DNA of 64,000 nt from Cylicocyclus nassatus (Eukaryota; Nematoda; Chromadorea; Rhabditida; Strongylidae). The notes beneath the pieces are model-generated. The model saw only the letters and a program-made list of their open reading frames with translations, had not been told where the DNA came from and did not search any database. Below, in pieces: positions 1-12,446 of this stretch (positions are counted from its first letter, which is position 1; each line of letters begins with the position of its first letter). The stretch spans positions 25,645,676 to 25,709,675 of the forward strand of contig CATQJL010000316.1 of the NCBI GenBank assembly GCA_958299035.1, written 5' to 3'. Both the position numbers and the translations under genes were made by a program.

Positions 1-3000
1 GTTGAGGACAACCATCGGTACAACCATCGGTTGCCTCTGTTGAGGTCAACCATCGGTTGCCTCTGTTGAGGACAACCATCGGTACAACTATCGGTTGCTT
101 CTGTTGAGGACAACCATCGGTTGCCTCTGTTGAGGTCAACCATCGGTTGCCTCTGTTAAGGACAATTATCGGTACAACCATCTGATGCCTCCGTTGAGGA
201 CAACCATCGCTACAACCATCGGTTACCTCTGTTGAGGACAACCATCGGTACAACCATCGGTTGCCTCTGTTGAGGACAATCATCGGTTGCCTCTGTTGAG
301 GACAACCATCGTACCAATCATCTGTTGCCTCTGTTGAGGACAACCATCGGTACAACCATCGGTTGCCTCTGTTGAGGATAACCATCGGTACAACCATCGA
401 TGCCTCTGTTGAGGACAACCATCGGTTGCCTCTGTTGAGGACAACCATCGTACCAACCATCGGTTGCCTCTGTTGAGGACAACCATCGGTTGCCTCTGTT
501 GAGGACAACCATCGGTACAACCATCGGTTGCCTCTGTTGAGGACAACCATCGGTTGCCTCTGTTGAGGACAACCATCGGCACAACCATCGGTTGCCTCTG
601 TTGAGGACAACCATCGGTTGCCTCTGTTGAGGACAACCATCGGTTGCCTCTGTCGAGGACAACCATCGTACCAACCATCGGTTGCCTCTGTTGAGGACAA
701 CCATCGGTTGCCTCTGTTGAGGACAACCATCGGTACAACCATCGGTTGCCTCTGTTGAGGACAACCATCGGTTGCCTCTGTTGAGGACAACCATCGGTTG
801 CCTCTGTTGAGGACAATCATCGGTACAACCATCGGTTGCCTCTGTTGAGGACAATCATCGGTACAACCATCGGTTGCCTCTGTTGAGGACAACCATCGGT
901 ACAACCATCGGTTGCCTCTGTTGAGGACAACCATCGGTTGCCTCTGTTGAGGACAACCATCGGTACAACCATCGGTTGCCTCTGTTGAGGACAACCATCG
1001 GTTGCCTCTGTTAAGGACAATCATCGGTACAACCATCGGTTGCCTCTGTTGAGGACAACCATCGGTTGCCTCTGTTGAGGACAACCATCGGTACAACCAT
1101 CGGTTGCCTCTGTTGAGGACAACCATCGGTACAACCATCGGTTGCTTCTGTTGAGGACAACCATTGGTTGCCTCTGTTGAGGATAATCATCGGTACAACC
1201 ATCGGTTGCTTCTGTTGAGGACAACCATCGGTTGCCTCTGTTGAGGACAACCATCGGTACAACCATCGGTTGCTTCTGTTGAGGACAACCATCGGTACAA
1301 CCATCGGTTGCCTCTGTTGAGGTCAACCATCGGTTGCCTCTGTTGAGGACAATCATCGGTACAACCATCGGTTGCCTCTGTTGAGGACAACCATCGGTTG
1401 CCTCTGTCGAGGACATCCATCGTACAAACCATCGGTTGCCTCTGCTGAGGACAACCATCGGTACAACCATCGGTTGCCTCTGTTGAGGACAACCATCGGT
1501 ACAACCATCGGTTGCCTCTGTTGAGGACAACCATCGGTACAACCATCGGTTTCCTCTGTTGAGGACAATCATCGGTACAACCATCGGTTGCCTCTGTTGA
1601 GGACAATCATCGGTTGCCTCTGTTGAGGACAACCATCGTACCAATCATCTGTTGCCTCTGTTGAGGACAACCATCGGTACAACCATCGGTTGCCTCTGTT
1701 GAGGACAACCATCGGTACAACCATCGGTTGCTTCTGTTGAGGACAACCATCGGTTGCCTCTGTTGAGGATAATCATCGGTAAAACCATCGGTTGCTTCTG
1801 TTGAGGACAACCATCGGTTGCCTCTGTTGAGGACAACCATCGGTACAACCATCGGTTGCTTCTGTTGAGGACAACCATCGGTACAACCATCGGTTGCCTC
1901 TGTTGAGGTCAACCATCGGTTGCCTCTGTTGAGGACAACCATCGGTACAACTATCGGTTGCTTCTGTTGAGGACAACCATCGGTTGCCTCTGTTGAGGTC
2001 AACCATCGGTTGCCTCTGTTAAGGACAATTATCGGTACAACCATCTGATGCCTCCGTTGAGGACAACCATCGCTACAACCATCGGTTACCTCTGTTGAGG
2101 ACAACCATCGGTACAACCATCGGTTGCCTCTGTTGAGGACAATCATCGGTTGCCTCTGTTGAGGACAACCATCGTACCAATCATCTGTTGCCTCTGTTGA
2201 GGACAACCATCGGTACAACCATCGGTTGCCTCTGTTGAGGATAACCATCGGTACAACCATCGATGCCTCTGTTGAGGACAACCATCGGTTGCCTCTGTTG
2301 AGGACAACCATCGGCACAACCATCGGTTGCCTCTGTTGAGGACAACCATCGGTTGCCTCTGTTGAGGACAACCATCGGTTGCCTCTGTCGAGGACAACCA
2401 TCGTACCAACCATCGGTTGCCTCTGTTGAGGACAACCATCGGTTGCCTCTGTTGAGGACAATCATCGGTACAACCATCGGTTGCCTCTGTTGAGGACAAC
2501 CATCGGTTGCCTCTGTTGAGGACAATCATCGGTGCAACCATCGGTTGCCTCTGTTGAGGACAACCATCGGTACAACCATCGGTTGCCTCTGTTGAGGACA
2601 ACCATCGGTTGCCTCTATTGAGGACAACCATCGGTTGCTTCTGTTGAGGACAATCATCGGTACAACCATCGGTTGCCTCTGTTGAGGACAATCATCGGTA
2701 CAACCATCGGTTGCCTCTGTTGAGGACAACCATCGGTACAACCATCGGTTGCCTCTGTTGAGGACAACCATCGGTTGCCTCTGTTGAGGACAACCATCGG
2801 TACAACCATCGGTTGCCTCTGTTGAGGACAACCATCGGTTGCCTCTGTTAAGGACAATCATCGGTACAACCATCGGTTGCCTCTGTTGAGGACAATCATC
2901 GGTTGCCTCTGTTGAGGACAACCATCGTACCAATCATCTGTTGCCTCTGTTGAGGACAACCATCGGTACAACCATCGGTTGCCTCTGTTGAGGACAACCA

Positions 3001-3520
3001 TCGGTACAACCATCGGTTGCTTCTGTTGAGGACAACCATTGGTTGCCTCTGTTGAGGATAATCATCGGTACAACCATCGGTTGCTTCTGTTGAGGACAAC
3101 CATCGGTTGCCTCTGTTGAGGACAACCATCGGTACAACCATCGGTTGCTTCTGTTGAGGACAACCATCGGTACAACCATCGGTTGCCTCTGTTGAGGTCA
3201 ACCATCGGTTGCCTCTGTTGAGGACAATCATCGGTACAACCATCGGTTGCCTCTGTTGAGGACAACCATCGGTTGCCTCTGTCGAGGACAACCATCGTAC
3301 AAACCATCGGTTGCCTCTGCTGAGGACAACCATCGGTACAACCATCGGTTGCCTCTGTTGAGGACAACCATCGGTACAACCATCGGTTGCCTCTGTTGAG
3401 GACAACCATCGGTACAACCATCGGTTGCCTCTGTTGAGGACAATCATCGGTACAACCATCGGTTGCCTCTGTTGAGGACAATCATCGGTTGCCTCTGTTG
3501 AGGAGAACCATCGTACCAAT
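1..3520. repeat. Higher-order repeat, block of about 1.86 kb present twice
   Basis: Variant order at 1-1650 recurs at about 1,864-3,520. The rare GTTAAGG followed by AATTATC occurs at 155 and 2,018 (shift 1,863). Positions 817-1020 match 2654-2857 (shift 1,837) and 1021-1644 match 2896-3519 (shift 1,875). The shifts differ by 26 and 38, so whole units were gained or lost after the block duplicated. Confidence 0.8.
488..525. repeat. Representative 38-bp unit (26-mer hairpin plus 12-mer)
   Basis: Positions 488-510 show the hairpin part: GGTTGCCTC pairs with GAGG and CAACC, with one bulged A between them and a TGTT loop. ATC (511-513) completes the 26-mer. Positions 514-525 are the 12-mer GGTACAACCATC, which equals the 26-mer minus the 14 bases of the hairpin apex. 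The next 26-mer begins directly at 526. Confidence 0.9.
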
Positions 3521-3599
3521 CATCTGTTGCCTCTGTTGAGGACAACCATCGGTACAACCATCGGTTGCCTCTGTTGAGGACAACCATCGGTACAACCAT

Positions 3600-5270
3600 C
3601 GGTTGCCTCTGTTGAGGACAACCATCGGTTGCCTCTGTTGAGGACAACCATCGGTTGCCTCTGTCGAGGACAACCATCGGTTGCCTCTGTCGAGGACAAC
3701 CATCGTACCAACCATCGGTTGCCTCTGCTGAGGACAACCATGTGTACAACCATCGGTTGCCTCTGTTGAGGACAACCATCGTACCAATCATCGGTTGCCT
3801 CTGCTGAGGACAACCATGTGTACAACCATCGGTTGCCTCTGTTGAGAACCATCGTACCAATCATCTGTTGCCTCTGCTGAGGACAACCATGTGTACAACC
3901 ATCGGTTGCCTCTGTTGAGGACAACCATCGTACCAATCATCTGTTGCCTCTGTTGAGGACAACCATCGGTACAACCATCGGTTGCCTCTGTTGAGGACAA
4001 CCATCGGTTGCCTCTGTTAAGGACAATCATCGGTGCAACCATCGGTTGCCTCTGTTGAGGACAACCATCGGTACAACCATCGGTTGCCTCTGTTGAGGAC
4101 AACCATCGGTTGCCTCTGTTGAGGACAACCATCGGCACAACCATCGGTTGCCTCTGTTGAGGACAACCATCGGTTGCCTCTGTTGAGGACAACCATCGGT
4201 TGCCTCTGTCGAGGACAACCATCGTACCAACCATCGGTTGCCTCTGTTGAGGACAACCATCGGTTGCCTCTGTTGAGGACAACCATCGGTACAACCATCG
4301 GTTGCCTCTGTTGAGGACAACCATCGGTTGCCTCTGTTGAGGACAACCATCGGTACAACCATCGGTTGCCTCTGTTGAGGACAATCGTCGGTTGCCTCTG
4401 TTGAGGACAACCATCGTACCAATCATCTGTTGCCTCTGTTGAGGACAACCATCGGTTGCCTCTGTTGAGGACAACCATCGGTTGCCTCTGTCGAGGACAA
4501 CCATCGGTTGCCTCTGTCGAGGACAACCATCGTACCAACCATCGGTTGCCTCTGCTGAGGACAACCATGTGTACAACCATCGGTTGCCTCTGTTGAGGAC
4601 AACCATCGTACCAATCATCGGTTGCCTCTGCTGAGGACAACCATGTGTACAACCATCGGTTGCCTCTGTTGAGAACCATCGTACCAATCATCTGTTGCCT
4701 CTGCTGAGGACAACCATGTGTACAACCATCGGTTGCCTCTGTTGAGGACAACCATCGTACCAATCATCTGTTGCCTCTGTTGAGGACAACCATCGGTACA
4801 ACCATCGGTTGCCTCTGTTGAGGACAACCATCGGTTGCCTCTGTTAAGGACAATCATCGGTGCAACCATCGGTTGCCTCTGTTGAGGACAACCATCGGTA
4901 CAACCATCGGTTGCCTCTGTTGAGGACAACCATCGGTTGCCTCTGTTGAGGACAACCATCGGCACAACCATCGGTTGCCTCTGTTGAGGACAACCATCGG
5001 TTGCCTCTGTTGAGGACAACCATCGGTTGCCTCTGTCGAGGACAACCATCGTACCAACCATCGGTTGCCTCTGTTGAGGACAACCATCGGTTGCCTCTGT
5101 TGAGGACAACCATCGGTACAACCATCGGTTGCCTCTGTTGAGGACAACCATCGGTTGCCTCTGTTGAGGACAACCATCGGTACAACCATCGGTTGCCTCT
5201 GTTGAGGACAATCGTCGGTTGCCTCTGTTGAGGACAACCATCGTACCAATCATCTGTTGCCTCTGTTGAG
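3600..5270. repeat. Higher-order repeat, 827-bp block in tandem
   Basis: The GCTGAGG/CATGTGTAC variant at 3,727 recurs at 4,554, and the CAATCGTCGG variant near 4,385 recurs at 5,212; both shifts are 827 bp. The block includes a shortened 35-bp unit (GTTGAGAACC, lacking GAC), which explains why 827 is not a plain sum of 26s and 38s. Confidence 0.8.
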
Positions 5271-8200
5271 GGCAACCATCGGTACAACCATCGGTTGCCT
5301 CTGTTGAGGACAACCATCGGTTGCCTCTGTTGAGGACAATCATCGGTGCATCCATCGGTTGCCTCTGTTGAGGACAACCATCGGTTGCCTCTGTTGAGGA
5401 CAACCATCGGTGCAACCATCGGTTGCCTCTGTTGAGGACAACCATCGGTACAACCATCGGTTGCCTCTGTTGAGGACAACCATCGGTTGCCTCTGTTGAG
5501 GACAACCATCGGTTGCCTCTGTTGAGGACAATCATCGGTACAACCATCGGTTGCCTCTGTTGAGGACAATCATCGGTACAACCATCGGTTGCCTCTGTTG
5601 AGGACAACCATCGGTTGCCTCTGTTGAGGACAACCATCGGTTGCCTCTGTTGAGGACAACCATCGGTACAACCATCGGTTGCCTCTGTTGAGGACAACCA
5701 TCGGTACAACCATCGGATGCCTCTGTTGAGGACAACCATCGGTACAACCATCGGTTGCCTCTGTTGAGGACAACCATCGGTTGCCTCTGTTGAGGACAAC
5801 CATCGGTTGCCTCTGTTGAGGACAACCATCGGTACAACCATCGGTTGCCTCTGTTGAGGACAACCATCGGTTGCCTCTGTTGAGGACAATCATCGGTACA
5901 ACCATCGGTTGCCTCTGTTGAGGACAACCATCGTACCAATCATCTGTTGCCTCTGTTGAGGACAACCATCGGTACAACCATCGGTTGCCTCTGTTGAGGA
6001 CAACCATCGGTACAACCATCGGTTGCTTCTGTTGAGGACAACCATTGGTTGCCTCTGTTGAGGATAATCATCGGTACAACCATCGGTTGCTTCTGTTGAG
6101 GACAACCATCGGTTCCCTCTGTTGAGGACAACCATCGGTACAACCATCGGTTGCTTCTGTTGAGGACAACCATCGGTACAACCATCGGTTGCCTCTGTTG
6201 AGGTCAACCATCGGTTGCCTCTGTTGAGGACAACCATCGGTACAACTATCGGTTGCTTCTGTTGAGGACAACCATTGGTACAACCATCGGTTGCTTCTGT
6301 TGAGGACAACCATTGGTACAACCATCGGTTGCCTCTGTTGAGGACAACCATCGGTACAACCATCGGTTGCCTCTGTTGAGGACAATCATCGGTACAACCA
6401 TCGGTTGCCTCTGTTGAGGACAATCATCGGTTGCCTCTGTTGAGGACAACCATCGTACCAATCATCTGTTGCCTCTGTTGAGGACAACCATCGGTACAAC
6501 CATCGGTTGCCTCTGTTGAGGACAACCATCGGTACAACCATCGGTTGCTTCTGTTGAGGACAACCATCGGTTGCCTCTGTTGAGGATAATCATCGGTAAA
6601 ACCATCGGTTGCTTCTATTGAGGACAACCATCGGTTGCCTCTGTTGAGGACAACCATCGGTACAACCATCGGTTGCTTCTGTTGAGGACAACCATCGGTA
6701 CAACCATCGGTTGCCTCTGTTGAGGTCAACCATCGGTTGCCTCTGTTGAGGACAACCATCGGTACAACTATCGGTTGCTTCTGTTGAGGACAACCATCGG
6801 TTGCCTCTGTTGAGGTCAACCATCGGTTGCCTCTGTTAAGGACAATTATCGGTACAACCATCTGATGCCTCCGTTGAGGACAACCATCGCTACAACCATC
6901 GGTTGCCTCTGTTGAGGACAACCATCGGTACAACCATCGGTTGCCTCTGTTGAGGACAACCATCGTACCAATCATCTGTTGCCTCTGTTGAGGACAACCA
7001 TCGGTACAACCATCGGTTGCCTCTGTTGAGGACAACCATCTGTTGCCTCTGTTGAGGACAACCATCGGTTGCCTCTGTCGAGGACAACCATCGTACCAAC
7101 CATCGGTTGCCTCTGCTGAGGACAACCATGTGTACAACCATCGGTTGCCTCTGTTGAGGACAACCATCGGTACAACCATCGGTTGCCTCTGTTGAGGACA
7201 ATCGTCGGTTGCCTCTGTTGAGGACAACCATCGTACCAATCATCTGTTGCCTCTGTTGAGGACAACCATCGGTACAACCATCGGTTGCCTCTGTTGAGGA
7301 CAACCATCGGTTGCCTCTGTTGAGGACAATCATCGGTGCATCCATCGGTTGCCTCTGTTGAGGACAACCATCGGTTGCCTCTGTTGAGGACAACCATCGG
7401 TTGCCTCTGTTGAGGACAACCATCGGTACAACCATCGGTTGCCTCTGTTGAGGACAATCATCGGTACAACCATCGGTTGCCTCTGTTGAGGACAATCATC
7501 GGTTGCCTCTGTTGAGGACAACCATCGTACCAATCATCTGTTGCCTCTGTTGAGGACAACCATCGGTACAACCATCGGTTGCCTCTGTTGAGGACAACCA
7601 TCGGTACAACCATCGGTTGCTTCTGTTGAGGACAACCATCGGTTGCCTCTGTTGAGGATAATCATCGGTAAAACCATCGGTTGCTTCTATTGAGGACAAC
7701 CATCGGTTGCCTCTGTTGAGGACAACCATCGGTACAACCATCGGTTGCTTCTGTTGAGGACAACCATCGGTACAACCATCGGTTGCCTCTGTTGAGGTCA
7801 ACCATCGGTTGCCTCTGTTGAGGACAACCATCGGTACAACTATCGGTTGCTTCTGTTGAGGACAACCATCGGTTGCCTCTGTTGAGGTCAACCATCGGTT
7901 GCCTCTGTTAAGGACAATTATCGGTACAACCATCTGATGCCTCCGTTGAGGACAACCATCGCTACAACCATCGGTTGCCTCTGTTGAGGACAACCATCGG
8001 TACAACCATCGGTTGCCTCTGTTGAGGACAACCATCGTACCAATCATCTGTTGCCTCTGTTGAGGACAACCATCGGTACAACCATCGGTTGCCTCTGTTG
8101 AGGACAACCATCTGTTGCCTCTGTTGAGGACAACCATCGGTTGCCTCTGTCGAGGACAACCATCGTACCAACCATCGGTTGCCTCTGCTGAGGACAACCA

Positions 8201-11200
8201 TGTGTACAACCATCGGTTGCCTCTGTTGAGGACAACCATCGGTACAACCATCGGTTGCCTCTGTTGAGGACAATCGTCGGTTGCCTCTGTTGAGGACAAC
8301 CATCGTACCAATCATCTGTTGCCTCTGTTGAGGACAACCATCGGTACAACCATCGGTTGCCTCTGTTGAGGACAACCATCGGTTGCCTCTGTTGAGGACA
8401 ATCATCGGTGCATCCATCGGTTGCCTCTGTTGAGGACAACCATCGGTTGCCTCTGTTGAGGACAACCATCGGTGCAACCATCGGTTGCCTCTGTTGAGGA
8501 CAACCATCGGTACAACCATCGGTTGCCTCTGTTGAGGACAACCATCGGTTGCCTCTGTTGAGGACAACCATCGGTTGCCTCCGTTGAGGACAATCATCGG
8601 TACAACCATCGGTTGCCTCTGTTGAGGACAATCATCGATACAACCATCGGTTGCCTCTGTTGAGGACAACCATCGGTTGCCTCTGTTGAGGACAACCATC
8701 GGTTGCCTCTGTTGAGGACAACCATCGGTACAACCATCGGTTGCCTCTGTTGAGGACAACCATCGGTACAACCATCGGATGCCTCTGTTGAGGACAACCA
8801 TCGGTACAACCATCGGTTGCCTCTGTTGAGGACAACCATCGGTTGCCTCTGTTGAGGACAACCATCGGTTGCCTCTGTTGAGGACAACCATCGGTACAAC
8901 CATCGGTTGCCTCTGTTGAGGACAACCATCGGTTGCCTCTGTTGAGGACAATCATCGGTACAACCATCGGTTGCCTCTGTTGAGGACAACCATCGGTACA
9001 ACCATCGGATGCCTCTGTTGAGGACAACCATCGGTACAACCATCGGTTGCCTCTGTTGAGGACAACCATCGGTTGCCTCTGTTGAGGACAACCATCGGTT
9101 GCCTCTGTTGAGGACAACCATCGGTACAACCATCGGTTGCCTCTGTTGAGGACAACCATCGGTTGCCTCTGTTGAGGACAACCATCGGTTGCCTCTGCTG
9201 AGGACAACCATGTGTACAACCATCGGTTGCCTCTGTTGAGAACCATCGTACCAATCATCTGTTGCCTCTGCTGAGGACAACCATGTGTACAACCATCGGT
9301 TGCCTCTGTTGAGGACAACCATCGTACCAATCATCTGTTGCCTCTGTTGAGGACAACCATCGGTACAACCATCGGTTGCCTCTGTTGAGGACAACCATCG
9401 GTTGCCTCTGTTAAGGACAATCATCGGTGCAACCATCGGTTGCCTCTGTTGAGGACAACCATCGGTACAACCATCGGTTGCCTCTGTTGAGGACAACCAT
9501 CGGTTGCCTCTGTTGAGGACAACCATCGGCACAACCATCGGTTGCCTCTGTTGAGGACAACCATCGGTTGCCTCTGTTGAGGACAACCATCGGTTGCCTC
9601 TGTCGAGGACAACCATCGTACCAACCATCGGTTGCCTCTGTTGAGGACAACCATCGGTTGCCTCTGTTGAGGACAACCATCGGTACAACCATCGGTTGCC
9701 TCTGTTGAGGACAACCATCGGTTGCCTCTGTTGAGGACAACCATCGGTACAACCATCGGTTGCCTCTGTTGAGGACAATCGTCGGTTGCCTCTGTTGAGG
9801 ACAACCATCGTACCAATCATCTGTTGCCTCTGTTGAGGGCAACCATCGGTACAACCATCGGTTGCCTCTGTTGAGGACAACCATCGGTTGCCTCTGTTGA
9901 GGACAATCATCGGTGCATCCATCGGTTGCCTCTGTTGAGGACAACCATCGGTTGCCTCTGTTGAGGACAACCATCGGTGCAACCATCGGTTGCCTCTGTT
10001 GAGGACAACCATCGGTACAACCATCGGTTGCCTCTGTTGAGGACAACCATCGGTTGCCTCTGTTGAGGACAACCATCGGTTGCCTCTGTTGAGGACAATC
10101 ATCGGTACAACCATCGGTTGCCTCTGTTGAGGACAATCATCGGTACAACCATCGGTTGCCTCTGTTGAGGACAACCATCGGTTGCCTCTGTTGAGGACAA
10201 CCATCGGTTGCCTCTGTTGAGGACAACCATCGGTACAACCATCGGTTGCCTCTGTTGAGGACAACCATCGGTACAACCATCGGATGCCTCTGTTGAGGAC
10301 AACCATCGGTACAACCATCGGTTGCCTCTGTTGAGGACAACCATCGGTTGCCTCTGTTGAGGACAACCATCGGTTGCCTCTGTTGAGGACAACCATCGGT
10401 ACAACCATCGGTTGCCTCTGTTGAGGACAACCATCGGTTGCCTCTGTTGAGGACAATCATCGGTACAACCATCGGTTGCCTCTGTTGAGGACAACCATCG
10501 TACCAATCATCTGTTGCCTCTGTTGAGGACAACCATCGGTACAACCATCGGTTGCCTCTGTTGAGGACAACCATCGGTACAACCATCGGTTGCTTCTGTT
10601 GAGGACAACCATTGGTTGCCTCTGTTGAGGATAATCATCGGTACAACCATCGGTTGCTTCTGTTGAGGACAACCATCGGTTCCCTCTGTTGAGGACAACC
10701 ATCGGTACAACCATCGGTTGCTTCTGTTGAGGACAACCATCGGTACAACCATCGGTTGCCTCTGTTGAGGTCAACCATCGGTTGCCTCTGTTGAGGACAA
10801 CCATCGGTACAACTATCGGTTGCTTCTGTTGAGGACAACCATTGGTACAACCATCGGTTGCTTCTGTTGAGGACAACCATTGGTACAACCATCGGTTGCC
10901 TCTGTTGAGGACAACCATCGGTACAACCATCGGTTGCCTCTGTTGAGGACAATCATCGGTACAACCATCGGTTGCCTCTGTTGAGGACAATCATCGGTTG
11001 CCTCTGTTGAGGACAACCATCGTACCAATCATCTGTTGCCTCTGTTGAGGACAACCATCGGTACAACCATCGGTTGCCTCTGTTGAGGACAACCATCGGT
11101 ACAACCATCGGTTGCTTCTGTTGAGGACAACCATCGGTTGCCTCTGTTGAGGATAATCATCGGTAAAACCATCGGTTGCTTCTATTGAGGACAACCATCG

Positions 11201-12446
11201 GTTGCCTCTGTTGAGGACAACCATCGGTACAACCATCGGTTGCTTCTGTTGAGGACAACCATCGGTACAACCATCGGTTGCCTCTGTTGAGGTCAACCAT
11301 CGGTTGCCTCTGTTGAGGACAACCATCGGTACAACTATCGGTTGCTTCTGTTGAGGACAACCATCGGTTGCCTCTGTTGAGGTCAACCATCGGTTGCCTC
11401 TGTTAAGGACAATTATCGGTACAACCATCTGATGCCTCCGTTGAGGACAACCATCGCTACAACCATCGGTTGCCTCTGTTGAGGACAACCATCGGTACAA
11501 CCATCGGTTGCCTCTGTTGAGGACAACCATCGTACCAATCATCTGTTGCCTCTGTTGAGGACAACCATCGGTACAACCATCGGTTGCCTCTGTTGAGGAC
11601 AACCATCTGTTGCCTCTGTTGAGGACAACCATCGGTTGCCTCTGTCGAGGACAACCATCGTACCAACCATCGGTTGCCTCTGCTGAGGACAACCATGTGT
11701 ACAACCATCGGTTGCCTCTGTTGAGGACAACCATCGGTACAACCATCGGTTGCCTCTGTTGAGGACAATCGTCGGTTGCCTCTGTTGAGGACAACCATCG
11801 TACCAATCATCTGTTGCCTCTGTTGAGGACAACCATCGGTACAACCATCGGTTGCCTCTGTTGAGGACAACCATCGGTTGCCTCTGTTGAGGACAATCAT
11901 CGGTGCATCCATCGGTTGCCTCTGTTGAGGACAACCATCGGTTGCCTCTGTTGAGGACAACCATCGGTGCAACCATCGGTTGCCTCTGTTGAGGACAACC
12001 ATCGGTACAACCATCGGTTGCCTCTGTTGAGGACAACCATCGGTTGCCTCTGTTGAGGACAACCATCGGTTGCCTCCGTTGAGGACAATCATCGGTACAA
12101 CCATCGGTTGCCTCTGTTGAGGACAATCATCGATACAACCATCGGTTGCCTCTGTTGAGGACAACCATCGGTTGCCTCTGTTGAGGACAACCATCGGTTG
12201 CCTCTGTTGAGGACAACCATCGGTACAACCATCGGTTGCCTCTGTTGAGGACAACCATCGGTACAACCATCGGATGCCTCTGTTGAGGACAACCATCGGT
12301 ACAACCATCGGTTGCCTCTGTTGAGGACAACCATCGGTTGCCTCTGTTGAGGACAACCATCGGTTGCCTCTGTTGAGGACAACCATCGGTACAACCATCG
12401 GTTGCCTCTGTTGAGGACAACCATCGGTTGCCTCTGTTGAGGACAA
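4615..12446. repeat. Higher-order repeat, 4.6-kb block copied with one inner 1,072-bp unit missing
   Basis: A 1,072-bp unit is tandem at 6,424 and 7,496. The stretch from about 4.6 kb recurs from about 9.2 kb with shift 4,567 (4,843 to 9,410; 6,424 to 10,991). Right of the inner unit the shift is 3,495 (7,496 to 10,991; 7,962 to 11,457). The difference is 1,072, so the second block holds one copy of the inner unit where the first holds two. Confidence 0.85.
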
